Below, in pieces: positions 38,824 through 46,610 of a DNA stretch of 46,765 nt; the stretch's first letter is position 1, and each line of letters opens with the position of its first letter. Made by a program: the position numbers and the translations under genes. The notes beneath the pieces are model-generated. The model did no database searches. It was not told where the DNA came from and saw only the letters and a program-made list of their open reading frames with translations. The stretch comes from JABIBT01 sp964481835 (GTDB taxonomy: Archaea; Nanobdellota; Nanobdellia; SCGC-AAA011-G17; PNOQ01), in NCBI GenBank assembly GCA_964481835.1, contig CAYZTT010000005.1, forward strand, positions 1-46,765, given 5' to 3'.

Positions 38824-39306
38824 ATGAAAAGGGGAATTAGTCCAATAATTGCGGTTGTTTTATTAGTTGGATTGGCAGTTTCTTTAGCATTAATATTATT
38901 GAATTTTTTTGATGTCTTCTCTAATGATAGAATTGATGAAATAGATATAGAATCTTTGAAAAATGATTTGTGTACTGACAAAACATGGTTAGAGTTAGAA
39001 GGATATTGTGTAAATACGGGCCCGGCAATAGCAGACTTACATATAAGTTTTGATAATAAAGGGGCTTACCCAATAGAGGAAATATTTTTCAGAATTATTA
39101 GGGCAGATGACCCTGCAATAACTCGTAACCATCTCCACTCTCAGCGTACCCCTGGCTATGGAGTTGGATCTTTTATTATAAGTGATGCCAACATGTTCCC
39201 AGGAGAGTATAGGGTAATTGTGGGGAAGAAACTTGACTCCAATGGGACTAGTGTTGATTGTGACCCTATAGAGGCAGCCATGGAATTATTTTCTTGTAGA
39301 ACTTAA
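38824..39306 (+). CDS. Pilin-like protein 2 (class III signal peptide)
   Basis: 160 residues. MKRG|ISPIIAVVLLVGLAV is close to the archaellin/pilin start, followed by FFDVFSNDRIDEI. The external domain has four Cys (DLCTDK, GYCVNTG, VDCDP, SCRT), likely disulfide-bonded. Only the N-terminal 45 residues are clearly alike among the three copies; the outer domains have diverged, as is usual for pilin sets with different surface faces. Confidence 0.75.
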   Translation: MKRGISPIIAVVLLVGLAVSLALILLNFFDVFSNDRIDEIDIESLKNDLCTDKTWLELEGYCVNTGPAIADLHISFDNKGAYPIEEIFFRIIRADDPAITRNHLHSQRTPGYGVGSFIISDANMFPGEYRVIVGKKLDSNGTSVDCDPIEAAMELFSCRT

Positions 39307-39316
39307 ATTGGGGAAA

Positions 39317-39327
39317 TATATTTAAAG
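39317..39327 (+). promoter_or_regulatory. TATA box deciding the start of pilin-like gene 3
   Basis: TATATTTAAAG is centred 26 nt before the ATG at 39348 but only 14 nt before the ATG at 39336, so 39348 is the start. Alignment with the other two pilins gives the same answer. Confidence 0.55.
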
Positions 39328-39347
39328 TAGGATTTATGGAGTATCTT

Positions 39348-39863
39348 ATGAAAAAAGGTATTAGCCCATTGCTTGCAGTTTCTATATTGGTAGGCTTTGT
39401 TATAGTTCTTGCGATTGTGCTTTTGAACTTCTTTGATGTTTTTTCTCAGGATAGGACGGATAATATTGATAATCAAGAAAAGATTGAGAGAGTGTGCGGG
39501 GAGTTATCTATGTTGAGTTTTGAGTTCTGTACAAGAGGCTCCTCCCAAGTAGATGGAGAGATTAGAAATGGTGGGGGCCTTAAAGTGGTAGGTTTTGAGT
39601 CCGAATTTAGATTTATTAATGAAAGTGCGGGGATTCTTAAACTGGATTCTACAGATATTACTTTTATTGACCCACATGGATTTGCGGGGTTTAGTGCGGC
39701 AGGTTTCGGCTCGGGCCCAGGACCCCCAATTCCGAATTATGGAAGAATTAATGAATTGGAGGGATTCCTCTATTTTAAGAATGTCTCTCATGAGGGAGAG
39801 ACAATTGTTTGTCCGGGGAATATGGAATTAATAGATTATTTTTCACTCGAGGAATGTTCTTAA
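39348..39863 (+). CDS. Pilin-like protein 3 (class III signal peptide)
   Basis: 171 residues. MKKG|ISPLLAVSILVGFVI then FFDVFSQDRTDNI repeats the pattern of the two preceding genes. The external domain is beta-rich, with Cys at VCGELS, EFCTRG, IVCPGN and the C-terminal EECS. The outer domain differs from those of copies 1 and 2. The gene ends 1 nt before the RNA methyltransferase gene. Confidence 0.75.
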   Translation: MKKGISPLLAVSILVGFVIVLAIVLLNFFDVFSQDRTDNIDNQEKIERVCGELSMLSFEFCTRGSSQVDGEIRNGGGLKVVGFESEFRFINESAGILKLDSTDITFIDPHGFAGFSAAGFGSGPGPPIPNYGRINELEGFLYFKNVSHEGETIVCPGNMELIDYFSLEECS

Positions 39864-39864
39864 A

Positions 39865-40779
39865 ATGAAAAAATTCCCGGAGTTCAAAGAGAAGTTTGTT
39901 GAAAGATATTCTAAATTAACTGATGTTGAGAAGTTTAAAGAATATTCTATGAGATTGCAGAGGAAATCTATTCGAGTGAATACATTGAAAATTAGTGTTG
40001 AGAAGTTCAAGAAGGATTATTCTGATTTGAAATTAAAACAAGTGCCTTGGTGTAAAGAAGGTTTTTTTATTAATTCTTCAAGGACGGATTTGGGAAATTT
40101 GTTTGGGCATAGTATGGGGTATTATTATGTTCAAGAAGCAAGTTCTATGATTCCTATTGAAGTCTTGAATCCAAAAAAGGGAGAGTTTATTTTGGATATG
40201 GCTGCAGCACCAGGATCTAAGACGACTCAGATGGCTGCGAAAATGAAGAATTCTGGAATAATTGTTGCGAATGATAATAATTATAATCGTTTGAAAGCTT
40301 TGACTATGAATCTACAAAGAAGTGGGGTGAGCAATACTACAATCAGTTTGATGGAAGGCAGATATTTCTCTGATTTTGAATTTGATAAAATATTGTTGGA
40401 TGCTCCGTGTACCGGCACTGGAACATTTAGAAAGAGCCCGTATACAATTGTTGAATGGAGTCCGGGGAATGTTAGGAGAGTTTGTGGGGTCCAAAAACAA
40501 TTACTTAAGACTGCGTTTAAGAATTTGAAAGCTGGTGGAACGATGGTTTATTCCACTTGTACATTGGAACCAGAAGAGAATGAGGCTATGATTTCTTATT
40601 TATTGGATAATTTTGAAGATGCTAAGCTAGAGAAGATTAATGTGGATATTAAGAGTTCTAGTCCTGTTTCAGAATTTGAAGGGAAAGAATACAATAAGGA
40701 AGTTAAGAAATGCCTTCGGATTTGGCCGCAGGACAATGATACGGATGGATTCTTTGTTGCAAAGATTAGAAAGGTTTAA
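39865..40779 (+). CDS. RNA cytosine-C5 methyltransferase (NSUN/RsmB family)
   Basis: 304 residues. SIRVNTLK near the start, QEASSMIP, LDMAAAPGSKTTQMAA (SAM site), DAPCTGTGTFRKSP with the release Cys and YSTCTLEPEENE with the catalytic Cys are the standard motifs. It methylates C5 of a cytosine in tRNA or rRNA. Archaeal relatives act on tRNA, but the target site cannot be read here. It starts 1 nt after the last pilin stop and converges with the DUF4346-like gene. Confidence 0.9.
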   Translation: MKKFPEFKEKFVERYSKLTDVEKFKEYSMRLQRKSIRVNTLKISVEKFKKDYSDLKLKQVPWCKEGFFINSSRTDLGNLFGHSMGYYYVQEASSMIPIEVLNPKKGEFILDMAAAPGSKTTQMAAKMKNSGIIVANDNNYNRLKALTMNLQRSGVSNTTISLMEGRYFSDFEFDKILLDAPCTGTGTFRKSPYTIVEWSPGNVRRVCGVQKQLLKTAFKNLKAGGTMVYSTCTLEPEENEAMISYLLDNFEDAKLEKINVDIKSSSPVSEFEGKEYNKEVKKCLRIWPQDNDTDGFFVAKIRKV

Positions 40780-41096
40780 AGATTTAATTCTTCGTCTTGA
40801 ATATATTTAAGTTTGTTTTTCATCGCGATTTCTGCCTTTTGTAATTCGCTTCCTAGGTATGCCGCATGTTCTTGTAGAGATACTAAATTTTCTCTGATTA
40901 TTGTATTGTAGATTTCTTCGGCCGTTTCTCCGATTATTACTTCGGCTTTGTTTGGGTAGTGCCTTGGGTTGTTTGAGTGGTCGTTCTTAACATGAGCAGC
41001 CTCTATTTGATTATCTTTAATTCTGATTAAGAAATATCCGTTTGGATCCTGTTTCCATTCTTTCTTTGAATCGTATTTAGCTTTTATTGTTTTCAT
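40776..41096 (-). CDS. DUF4346-like protein, 106 aa
   Basis: WKQDPNGYFLIRIKDNQIEAAHV, then IIGETAEEIYNTIIRENLVSLQEHAAYLGSELQKAEIAM and YIQDEEL match what I remember of DUF4346, a small archaeal family also seen fused to other domains (family name from memory). Soluble. It overlaps the endonuclease IV-like gene by 20 nt and is last in a three-gene unit. Confidence 0.6.
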   Translation of the reverse strand: MKTIKAKYDSKKEWKQDPNGYFLIRIKDNQIEAAHVKNDHSNNPRHYPNKAEVIIGETAEEIYNTIIRENLVSLQEHAAYLGSELQKAEIAMKNKLKYIQDEELNL

Positions 41097-41853
41097 TTTG
41101 CATTTTTATTGCATCATCATATGTGTCTGGAGATTCACAAATTATTGTGCAATTAATTTTTTGTTTCTTTAATTCACTTATAATTGTTTTGAATTCATCT
41201 ATTTCTACTGGGAGATGATGTTTTTCTCCTTTTTCTGAATATGCAATTCCGGAATAATGGCAATGTATATGCTCGTGGCCTTTTAACTTTTTTATTACTT
41301 CTTTGAAATCTATATCCCCATTGTTTCTGGCCTTTAGATGTGCAAAATCTATACAGAAAGAAGTGCCTGTTTCCTTCGCCAATTTTAGTGTTTCATCTAA
41401 GGACCCAAAAACACTAACTTTTCCAGTGGTTTCTGCGGCCAGTTTCACATTCCATTTTTTTTCTTCAATATATTTTTGTAATTCTAGCATCTCTTTTTTT
41501 ATGTTGTCATAAGTTTCTTCCCTTGTGGATTTTCCAACATATCCTGCATGGAATACAATGTATTTTGCGCCCAGGTAGTGTCCGATTTCACAAGCGTCAA
41601 GAATTCTTTTTTTGCTCATTGCAACTTTTTTTTCTTCTGGAGAATTTAAGTTGATAAAATATGATGCGTGTATGCTTAAATCAATGTTTAGTTCTTTTGC
41701 TATTTTGCCGATTTCTATTGCGTCTTCTTTTTTTAAATAAACAGAATAAGTAAAGGCTAGCTCTGCAGCATTTAATTTATTTTTATTGAAATATTCTAAG
41801 TTGGATTTTGCTTCGTTTTTTCCTCCAACGCCAGAAGGACCTATTTTTATCAT
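41077..41853 (-). CDS. Endonuclease IV-like TIM-barrel protein
   Basis: 258 residues. IKIGPSGVGGKNEAKSNL, LSIHASYFINLNSPEE, YIVFHAGYVGKSTREETYDNI, LAAETTGKVSVFGSLDE, CIDFAHLKARNNG and HIHCHYSGIAY match endonuclease IV, whose His and Glu residues bind three metals for cutting at abasic DNA sites. It is shorter than the bacterial enzyme (about 280) and could be a relative with another sugar-phosphate substrate. Middle gene of the unit, overlapping both neighbours. Confidence 0.8.
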   Translation of the reverse strand: MIKIGPSGVGGKNEAKSNLEYFNKNKLNAAELAFTYSVYLKKEDAIEIGKIAKELNIDLSIHASYFINLNSPEEKKVAMSKKRILDACEIGHYLGAKYIVFHAGYVGKSTREETYDNIKKEMLELQKYIEEKKWNVKLAAETTGKVSVFGSLDETLKLAKETGTSFCIDFAHLKARNNGDIDFKEVIKKLKGHEHIHCHYSGIAYSEKGEKHHLPVEIDEFKTIISELKKQKINCTIICESPDTYDDAIKMQNENNKS

Positions 41854-42206
41854 CTAACTCTTATGGGTTCGCCTTTTTTTAAATTTTTTCCTAGTAATAG
41901 TTCTCTAAGTCCCATTAAGCGATCTACTGCCTCGGCCCGGCCAATTGAACCTGCCTCCGGCATATTCTCTTTTAATTCCCCTAGAACTCTATTTATTTCG
42001 CTATCTCTGGCGTTGGCATATCCTATTTTGGTTGTCAATAATGGATTGCATCTCTGAATCGCCCCATCTTTATATTGAACCAATAGCTGGGAGTATTCTC
42101 CCTCTAATCCAATTGCCCCTTTTCTGGCCTTTACATCTAAGACTACTCCATATAACCCATGTTCTGATCGTACCATGTCTCCTGCTTGAATTTCGCCTTT
42201 TGCCAT
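41850..42206 (-). CDS. Hypothetical protein, 118 aa
   Basis: An N-terminal SH3-like beta segment (IQAGDMVRSEHGLYGVVLDVKARKG) is followed by helices with many Glu/Arg (NRVLGELKENM, AEAVDRLMGLRELLLG). No family recognised. First gene of the unit with the endonuclease IV-like and DUF4346-like genes. A TATA box on the minus strand (42227-42236) is centred 25 nt before the ATG. Confidence 0.6.
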   Translation of the reverse strand: MAKGEIQAGDMVRSEHGLYGVVLDVKARKGAIGLEGEYSQLLVQYKDGAIQRCNPLLTTKIGYANARDSEINRVLGELKENMPEAGSIGRAEAVDRLMGLRELLLGKNLKKGEPIRVR

Positions 42207-42226
42207 ATTTTATGGAACCTTGGTTG

Positions 42227-42236
42227 ATTTATAAGT
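42227..42236 (-). promoter_or_regulatory. TATA box of the three-gene minus-strand unit
   Basis: CTTATAAATC (minus strand) is centred 25 nt before the ATG at 42206. Confidence 0.5.
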
Positions 42237-42278
42237 ATTTTGTATAGGCTCATAAAAATAGTGGGGTGTGATGAGAAA

Positions 42279-42288
42279 CTTTATAAAA
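42279..42288 (+). promoter_or_regulatory. TATA box of the cysteine-rich secreted protein gene
   Basis: CTTTATAAAA is centred 26 nt before the ATG at 42310. Confidence 0.5.
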
Positions 42289-42309
42289 TCGGTTTTATTA
42301 TAGAATGAT

Positions 42310-43479
42310 ATGAAAAAGCGTCATAGTGTTAGCATCCTTCTTTTCGTATTGTTTGCCTTATTTGGTTTAAGTCTAGTGGATAGTAGTGTTGATGATATCA
42401 CTGGAGGGGCCACTAGGGGGGCAGATTGTGGTGGCTGTCTAGATTATGATGGTTACAGTGTCTTAGATCCCTATACTTGCTCCGATACTGAGCCGTGGTA
42501 TTGTAATCGATTTGAAGAAATTCCTGGGTCCGATTTCTGGACTTGCGAATTAATTCAGAATTGTGAGATATGCGGATGTAATAATGGATATTTTTGCCCG
42601 GAATATGGAAGGGGGTGTATCCCCGAAGAAGATGGCATTGATCCTCCAGAAACAAAAACCCATATGGAATGTATTGAATTTGATGGGGGCGCGTATTTTC
42701 AGTGTTTAGAAGTGAGTGGGCCTGGAAGCCAAGAATGTACTATTGATGATGATTGTTATAACGACACCTATATCTGGCACTCTGTCTGTTGGGGGGCTGG
42801 ACCTCCAGGCAGCGTTGGAGAGGGATATACTTGCCGTTCTCAGCTTGGGCCAGGAAGACATGAATGTTATAATGATACTGATGAGTGTTTGCCAGAATTT
42901 TTAGAGAGATGTGATGAGCATACTTGGGATGGGGATTGTTTCTGGGGCAGCAGGCCCCTATATTGTGCTGGAGGAATTTCAGTAGATAATTGTCAGGAGT
43001 GTGGGTGTCCAAGCAGTGGAAGTGATGATTATGAGTATATATGTGAGGGAGATGGTTCTTGTGATCTTGTTATTGCCGGATATTCTGAGGCAGATGTGGA
43101 AGACCTCTTAGAATTTAAGAATGTAACAATTCCAACACAATCTAGATTAACTATGGAAGAATTATTTGGGAGACAAATGTATTATGCATTACAATTTAAG
43201 AGGTATGAAAAACCGCTTGCGATTAGATATATTGGGCCGCACCTTTTTGAAGTAACTCAGCAGTTGCCTCCAAAACCAGATTTAAACTTTATGGAAGAGA
43301 CAGTGATTAACGAAAATGAAGATGGAGTTCGGATGAGCCCCCCAAGAGATGTGATTGTTATCACTGGTTTATCTGCTTTGCCAGAGGATGTTCATCTAAG
43401 CCCTGGTGATAGGGAAGCAGAATTTAGCATCATCTTGGATGTCGAAGATGGGATCCCCTACCTAGATTTATTATTATAA
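42310..43479 (+). CDS. Cysteine-rich secreted protein, 389 aa
   Basis: A signal peptide (MKKRHSVSILLFVLFALFG) is followed by a region of about 240 residues with some 30 Cys in many short spacings (DCGGCLDYDG, NCEICGCNNGYFC, CSGDCxx-like and NCQECGCPSSG), consistent with a disulfide-knotted extracellular module. The last 120 residues lack Cys and look like an independent beta domain. No membrane anchor is seen at the C terminus. No family recognised. Confidence 0.65.
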   Translation: MKKRHSVSILLFVLFALFGLSLVDSSVDDITGGATRGADCGGCLDYDGYSVLDPYTCSDTEPWYCNRFEEIPGSDFWTCELIQNCEICGCNNGYFCPEYGRGCIPEEDGIDPPETKTHMECIEFDGGAYFQCLEVSGPGSQECTIDDDCYNDTYIWHSVCWGAGPPGSVGEGYTCRSQLGPGRHECYNDTDECLPEFLERCDEHTWDGDCFWGSRPLYCAGGISVDNCQECGCPSSGSDDYEYICEGDGSCDLVIAGYSEADVEDLLEFKNVTIPTQSRLTMEELFGRQMYYALQFKRYEKPLAIRYIGPHLFEVTQQLPPKPDLNFMEETVINENEDGVRMSPPRDVIVITGLSALPEDVHLSPGDREAEFSIILDVEDGIPYLDLLL

Positions 43480-43480
43480 A

Positions 43481-44668
43481 ATGTCAATTTTAGAATCTAT
43501 AACTTTGGATAAGGAAGGAAGAAAAGAATTAGATGATAAGATAAAAAGATTTTTAGGGAAATTAAAGAATAAAGATATAAAATTCTTTGTTGGGGGAAGT
43601 TATGCAAAGAATACATTCTTAAAAGACAATTTGGATGTAGATGTTTTTGCGAGATTCAACTATAAAAATTATAAATATGCAGATATTTCTAAAGAGCTGG
43701 GTAAACTTTTAAGAAGTAAGTTTAAGCGTGTTGAAACTGTTCATGGATCCAGAGACTATTTCCATATAAAATTTGAAGGTTTAACTTTCGAAATAGTTCC
43801 GGTTTTGAAAATTAGAAAGCCTGAGATTGCCGAGAATATAATGGATGTTTCTCCGTTACATGTTAAATTTGTTAAGAGAAAGAGTAATAAGAAGTTGCAG
43901 GATGAGATTAGACTCTTTAAACAATTCTTGAAAGCAAATCATTTGTATGGTGCAGAATCTTATATTAAAGGATTTTCTGGTTATGTTGCGGAATTGTTAG
44001 TAATTTATTATAGGGGATTTGATAATTTAATTAAAGCGGCCAGGGAATGGAAATCTGAAGAGGTGATTCATTTTGGGAAGGATAAAGAGAGGGTTTTGAG
44101 TAGTATGAGTAAATCTAAGAAACATGGGCCTTTGATTGTTGTTGATCCTGTCCAAAAAGATAGAAATGCTGCTGCCGCCATGGGAAAGAGAAATTATAGC
44201 AAATTCATTAAACTTTGTAAGGCTTTTAATGGAAGTAAGAATTTTTTTGTTAAGAAAGAGATATTGATGAGTAAACTTAGGGGGCATACTATTCTTCAGA
44301 TTAAACCATTGGATGGGAAAAAAGATATTGTTGGAGCTAAATTGTTGAGTTTATTAGAGAGGATGAAGAAAGAATTCAAGCATTATGACTTTGAAATTAA
44401 AGATTATGGTTGGAAATTTGAGGATGAAGTCTACTTCTGGTTTAAGGCTAAAAAATTGAAACGTAATAAAATCCATTATGGTCCAAAAGTAAAAGATAAG
44501 AAGAATTGTATCGCTTTCAAGAAAAGATGGAAGAATGTAAAAATTGAGAAGGGGAAATTGTATACTATTCTGAAAAGAAAATATTTGACATTAGAAGACT
44601 ATAGTAAATATCTTATGAAGCAAGAATGGTTAAAGGGTTCTGTGAAGAATATAAAAATTTATAAGTGA
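43481..44668 (+). CDS. cca: CCA tRNA nucleotidyltransferase, archaeal class I
   Basis: 395 residues (archaeal members about 430-450). FVGGSYAKNTFLKDNLDVDVF contains the GGS and DVDVF catalytic site of class I nucleotidyltransferases, with the third acidic residue in LTFEIVPVLKI. The later IVVDPVQKDRNAAAAM is the tRNA CCA-adding family signature. It restores 3'-CCA ends, needed because the tRNA genes in this window lack encoded CCA. It starts 1 nt after the upstream gene's stop. Confidence 0.92.
   Translation: MSILESITLDKEGRKELDDKIKRFLGKLKNKDIKFFVGGSYAKNTFLKDNLDVDVFARFNYKNYKYADISKELGKLLRSKFKRVETVHGSRDYFHIKFEGLTFEIVPVLKIRKPEIAENIMDVSPLHVKFVKRKSNKKLQDEIRLFKQFLKANHLYGAESYIKGFSGYVAELLVIYYRGFDNLIKAAREWKSEEVIHFGKDKERVLSSMSKSKKHGPLIVVDPVQKDRNAAAAMGKRNYSKFIKLCKAFNGSKNFFVKKEILMSKLRGHTILQIKPLDGKKDIVGAKLLSLLERMKKEFKHYDFEIKDYGWKFEDEVYFWFKAKKLKRNKIHYGPKVKDKKNCIAFKKRWKNVKIEKGKLYTILKRKYLTLEDYSKYLMKQEWLKGSVKNIKIYK
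44657..44665 (+). promoter_or_regulatory. TATA box of the 44690 gene
   Basis: ATTTATAAG at the very end of cca is centred 29 nt before the ATG. Confidence 0.4.
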
Positions 44669-44689
44669 GTTCTGCTCTCCTCGGTTATA

Positions 44690-45070
44690 ATGTCGACTAC
44701 TTCGATTGTAGAGAAAAGAGAAATAATTGCGCGTTATAGTGAAGCTCATTCTGGAGATTATTTGATTGGCACAGGTATAACTCTTAGGAAGTATGGCCCG
44801 GATGCTGTTTCTCCTGGAAATATGACTGATGAGCCAAGGGTGGGAATCAAGTTTTTTAGCGCACCAGAGGAAAGGGCACAAAGCCCTGGAATTTTGCCTG
44901 TAGAGCTGATAGTTACGGAAGACCGAGTTATTGGGACTAGAAAAATTGGAGAGGGTTCATTTAGGTCAAGCAGTAGTGGAGATTTGAGACTTATGAAGAG
45001 AATGGGTTTGTTGGAAAAGCTACCCGAGGATTTAGTAAAACTTTTAGATGGACTTGTTCCTGCTGCTTAA
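44690..45070 (+). CDS. Hypothetical protein, 126 aa
   Basis: Soluble, mixed alpha/beta (IIARYSEAHSGDYLIGTGITLRKYG, LPVELIVTEDRVIGTRKIGEG). No family recognised and no catalytic motif seen. The gene has its own TATA-like element. Its 3' end overlaps the convergent fusion gene by 27 nt. Confidence 0.55.
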   Translation: MSTTSIVEKREIIARYSEAHSGDYLIGTGITLRKYGPDAVSPGNMTDEPRVGIKFFSAPEERAQSPGILPVELIVTEDRVIGTRKIGEGSFRSSSSGDLRLMKRMGLLEKLPEDLVKLLDGLVPAA

Positions 45071-46510
45071 CTTAGCTTTTTTTATAATTATTTTTGCAGT
45101 GTTTTTGTCTTCTTCTATTGTTTCTGTTTCTAGGATTTCTAGTTTTTTATTAAATAATGGGCAATCTAGAACTAAGGATTCAAATTCTCCCCCTTCTCCG
45201 GCAATGTTGAGACCAATTTTTTTATTTAGAATTACTAGTTTATCAATGTCTTCGTTTGTTATTACTTTATTTAACCATTTTTTATCCAATCCATCTGCAG
45301 CTATACTTGTAAATATGAATTTGAATTTGTTTTCCACTAATTCTCTCATTTCTGTTTCTTGATCCCGGTGCCATAGAGGGGAGAATACTTTTAGAGAGAG
45401 CTTATCTGCTATTTTTTCTATTCTTTCTCTTTGGTAATCTGAAAATAGTGCGCCGGTAACAATCCCTTGGAGATTATATTTTTCTTTTGCTTTTTTTAAG
45501 ACAACTTCTAGTTCTTTTAGTTCTACTTCTTTTTTTCCTGTTGTTTCTTGGAGAATTATTGGAAGTGCCATTGCTTTTGCCTGAATTTTTGTTAAATCAA
45601 TATTTGGAGTGTGGTACATATATGAATCTGGGTTTTTTGATTTAATTGTTATTAGGCATTTTATTGTGTAATTTTCTTTTTTCATCAAGTGAGTTGCATA
45701 GCAAGAATCTTTTCCAGATGAAAATAGTATGCCTAGGTTGAAAAATTGGTTTAGATATCTTGATTTGGGCAGTTTTTGTTTTTTTGCTAACTTTTCTATT
45801 GCTTTGTCAAACTTTGAACTATATTGTGCTGCTTTTTTTGGTTTTAGTGCATATTCTTTTTTTATTTTATTTTTTAGTGCTAGTTCTCTTAGTATGAATT
45901 TATTTACTCCCTTATTTATTTTATATTCTTTTGGAAGCTTGATAGCATGATCTACTAATTCTTTTTCTAGGAAAGGGGCCTTTATTTCTAATTTGTTTAG
46001 AGATGCCATTATTTCATCTCTTTTTAGATCATCATTGTATACTTTTCCTAGGCCTTCTTTTAGATCTTTGTTTAAATCTTTTGATTCCTTATGCCTTGAA
46101 TAGCCTCCGAATATTTCGTCTGCACCAAGTCCGGAGAATACCGTGTTTACTTTGTCTTTTTTTGCTAATTCTGAAGCTATGTAGGTAGTTAGTGCTACGG
46201 CAACATTAACTGGGTTTGTTTGCTTTAGTTCTGGGATTATTTTTTTGAGATGTTTGGGTATTTCTTTTGTTTCTATTATTTTGTGTTTGAGGTTTAGATT
46301 TAGGGATTTGGCTACCTCTTTTGTGTATTCTAGTTCTTTGTTGTCTTTTAGGGATGCTGTGTAACAAGTAAAGTTATATCCTAGTTTTTTTAGATAGAAA
46401 GCTAGCATTAAGGAATCTATTCCTCCAGAGAATAGGAGTCCGAAGTGTTCTTTGGGTGCAACTTCTTTTATTGCTTCTATTAGTAATGATTCTGTCCTGC
46501 TTGTATCCAT
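45044..46510 (-). CDS. Asparagine synthase-like PP-loop domain fused to Dph6 (diphthine--ammonia ligase)
   Basis: 488 residues in two ATP-pyrophosphatase domains. Residues 1 to about 250 match the synthase half of asparagine synthetase: SGGIDS at 28-33 and SGLGADEIFGGY at 126-137. No glutaminase domain is present. From about residue 258 follows the Dph6/ATP-binding family: LFSSGKDSCYATHLM (SSGKDS at 264-269), GIVTGALFSDYQRERIE, FSPLWHRDQ and GEGGEFESLVLDCPLF. Dph6 makes the last amide of diphthamide from ATP and ammonia. The first domain may supply or handle ammonia (inference). TATA box (46531-46540) 25 nt upstream. Confidence 0.85.
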   Translation of the reverse strand: MDTSRTESLLIEAIKEVAPKEHFGLLFSGGIDSLMLAFYLKKLGYNFTCYTASLKDNKELEYTKEVAKSLNLNLKHKIIETKEIPKHLKKIIPELKQTNPVNVAVALTTYIASELAKKDKVNTVFSGLGADEIFGGYSRHKESKDLNKDLKEGLGKVYNDDLKRDEIMASLNKLEIKAPFLEKELVDHAIKLPKEYKINKGVNKFILRELALKNKIKKEYALKPKKAAQYSSKFDKAIEKLAKKQKLPKSRYLNQFFNLGILFSSGKDSCYATHLMKKENYTIKCLITIKSKNPDSYMYHTPNIDLTKIQAKAMALPIILQETTGKKEVELKELEVVLKKAKEKYNLQGIVTGALFSDYQRERIEKIADKLSLKVFSPLWHRDQETEMRELVENKFKFIFTSIAADGLDKKWLNKVITNEDIDKLVILNKKIGLNIAGEGGEFESLVLDCPLFNKKLEILETETIEEDKNTAKIIIKKAKLSSRNKSI

Positions 46511-46530
46511 AGAAATCTGTGTTTTTTATT

Positions 46531-46540
46531 GTTTTTAATA
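46531..46540 (-). promoter_or_regulatory. TATA box of the asparagine synthase-Dph6 fusion gene
   Basis: On the minus strand TATTAAAAAC is centred 25 nt before the ATG at 46510. Confidence 0.45.
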
Positions 46541-46576
46541 GTTTACGTTTTTGTCATCACTAACTGATAAAGAAAC

Positions 46577-46587
46577 ATTTATATATT
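46577..46587 (+). promoter_or_regulatory. TATA box of the last gene
   Basis: ATTTATATATT is centred 29 nt before the ATG at 46611. Confidence 0.5.
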
Positions 46588-46610
46588 ATTTATTTACTAT
46601 TGAATTTAAA

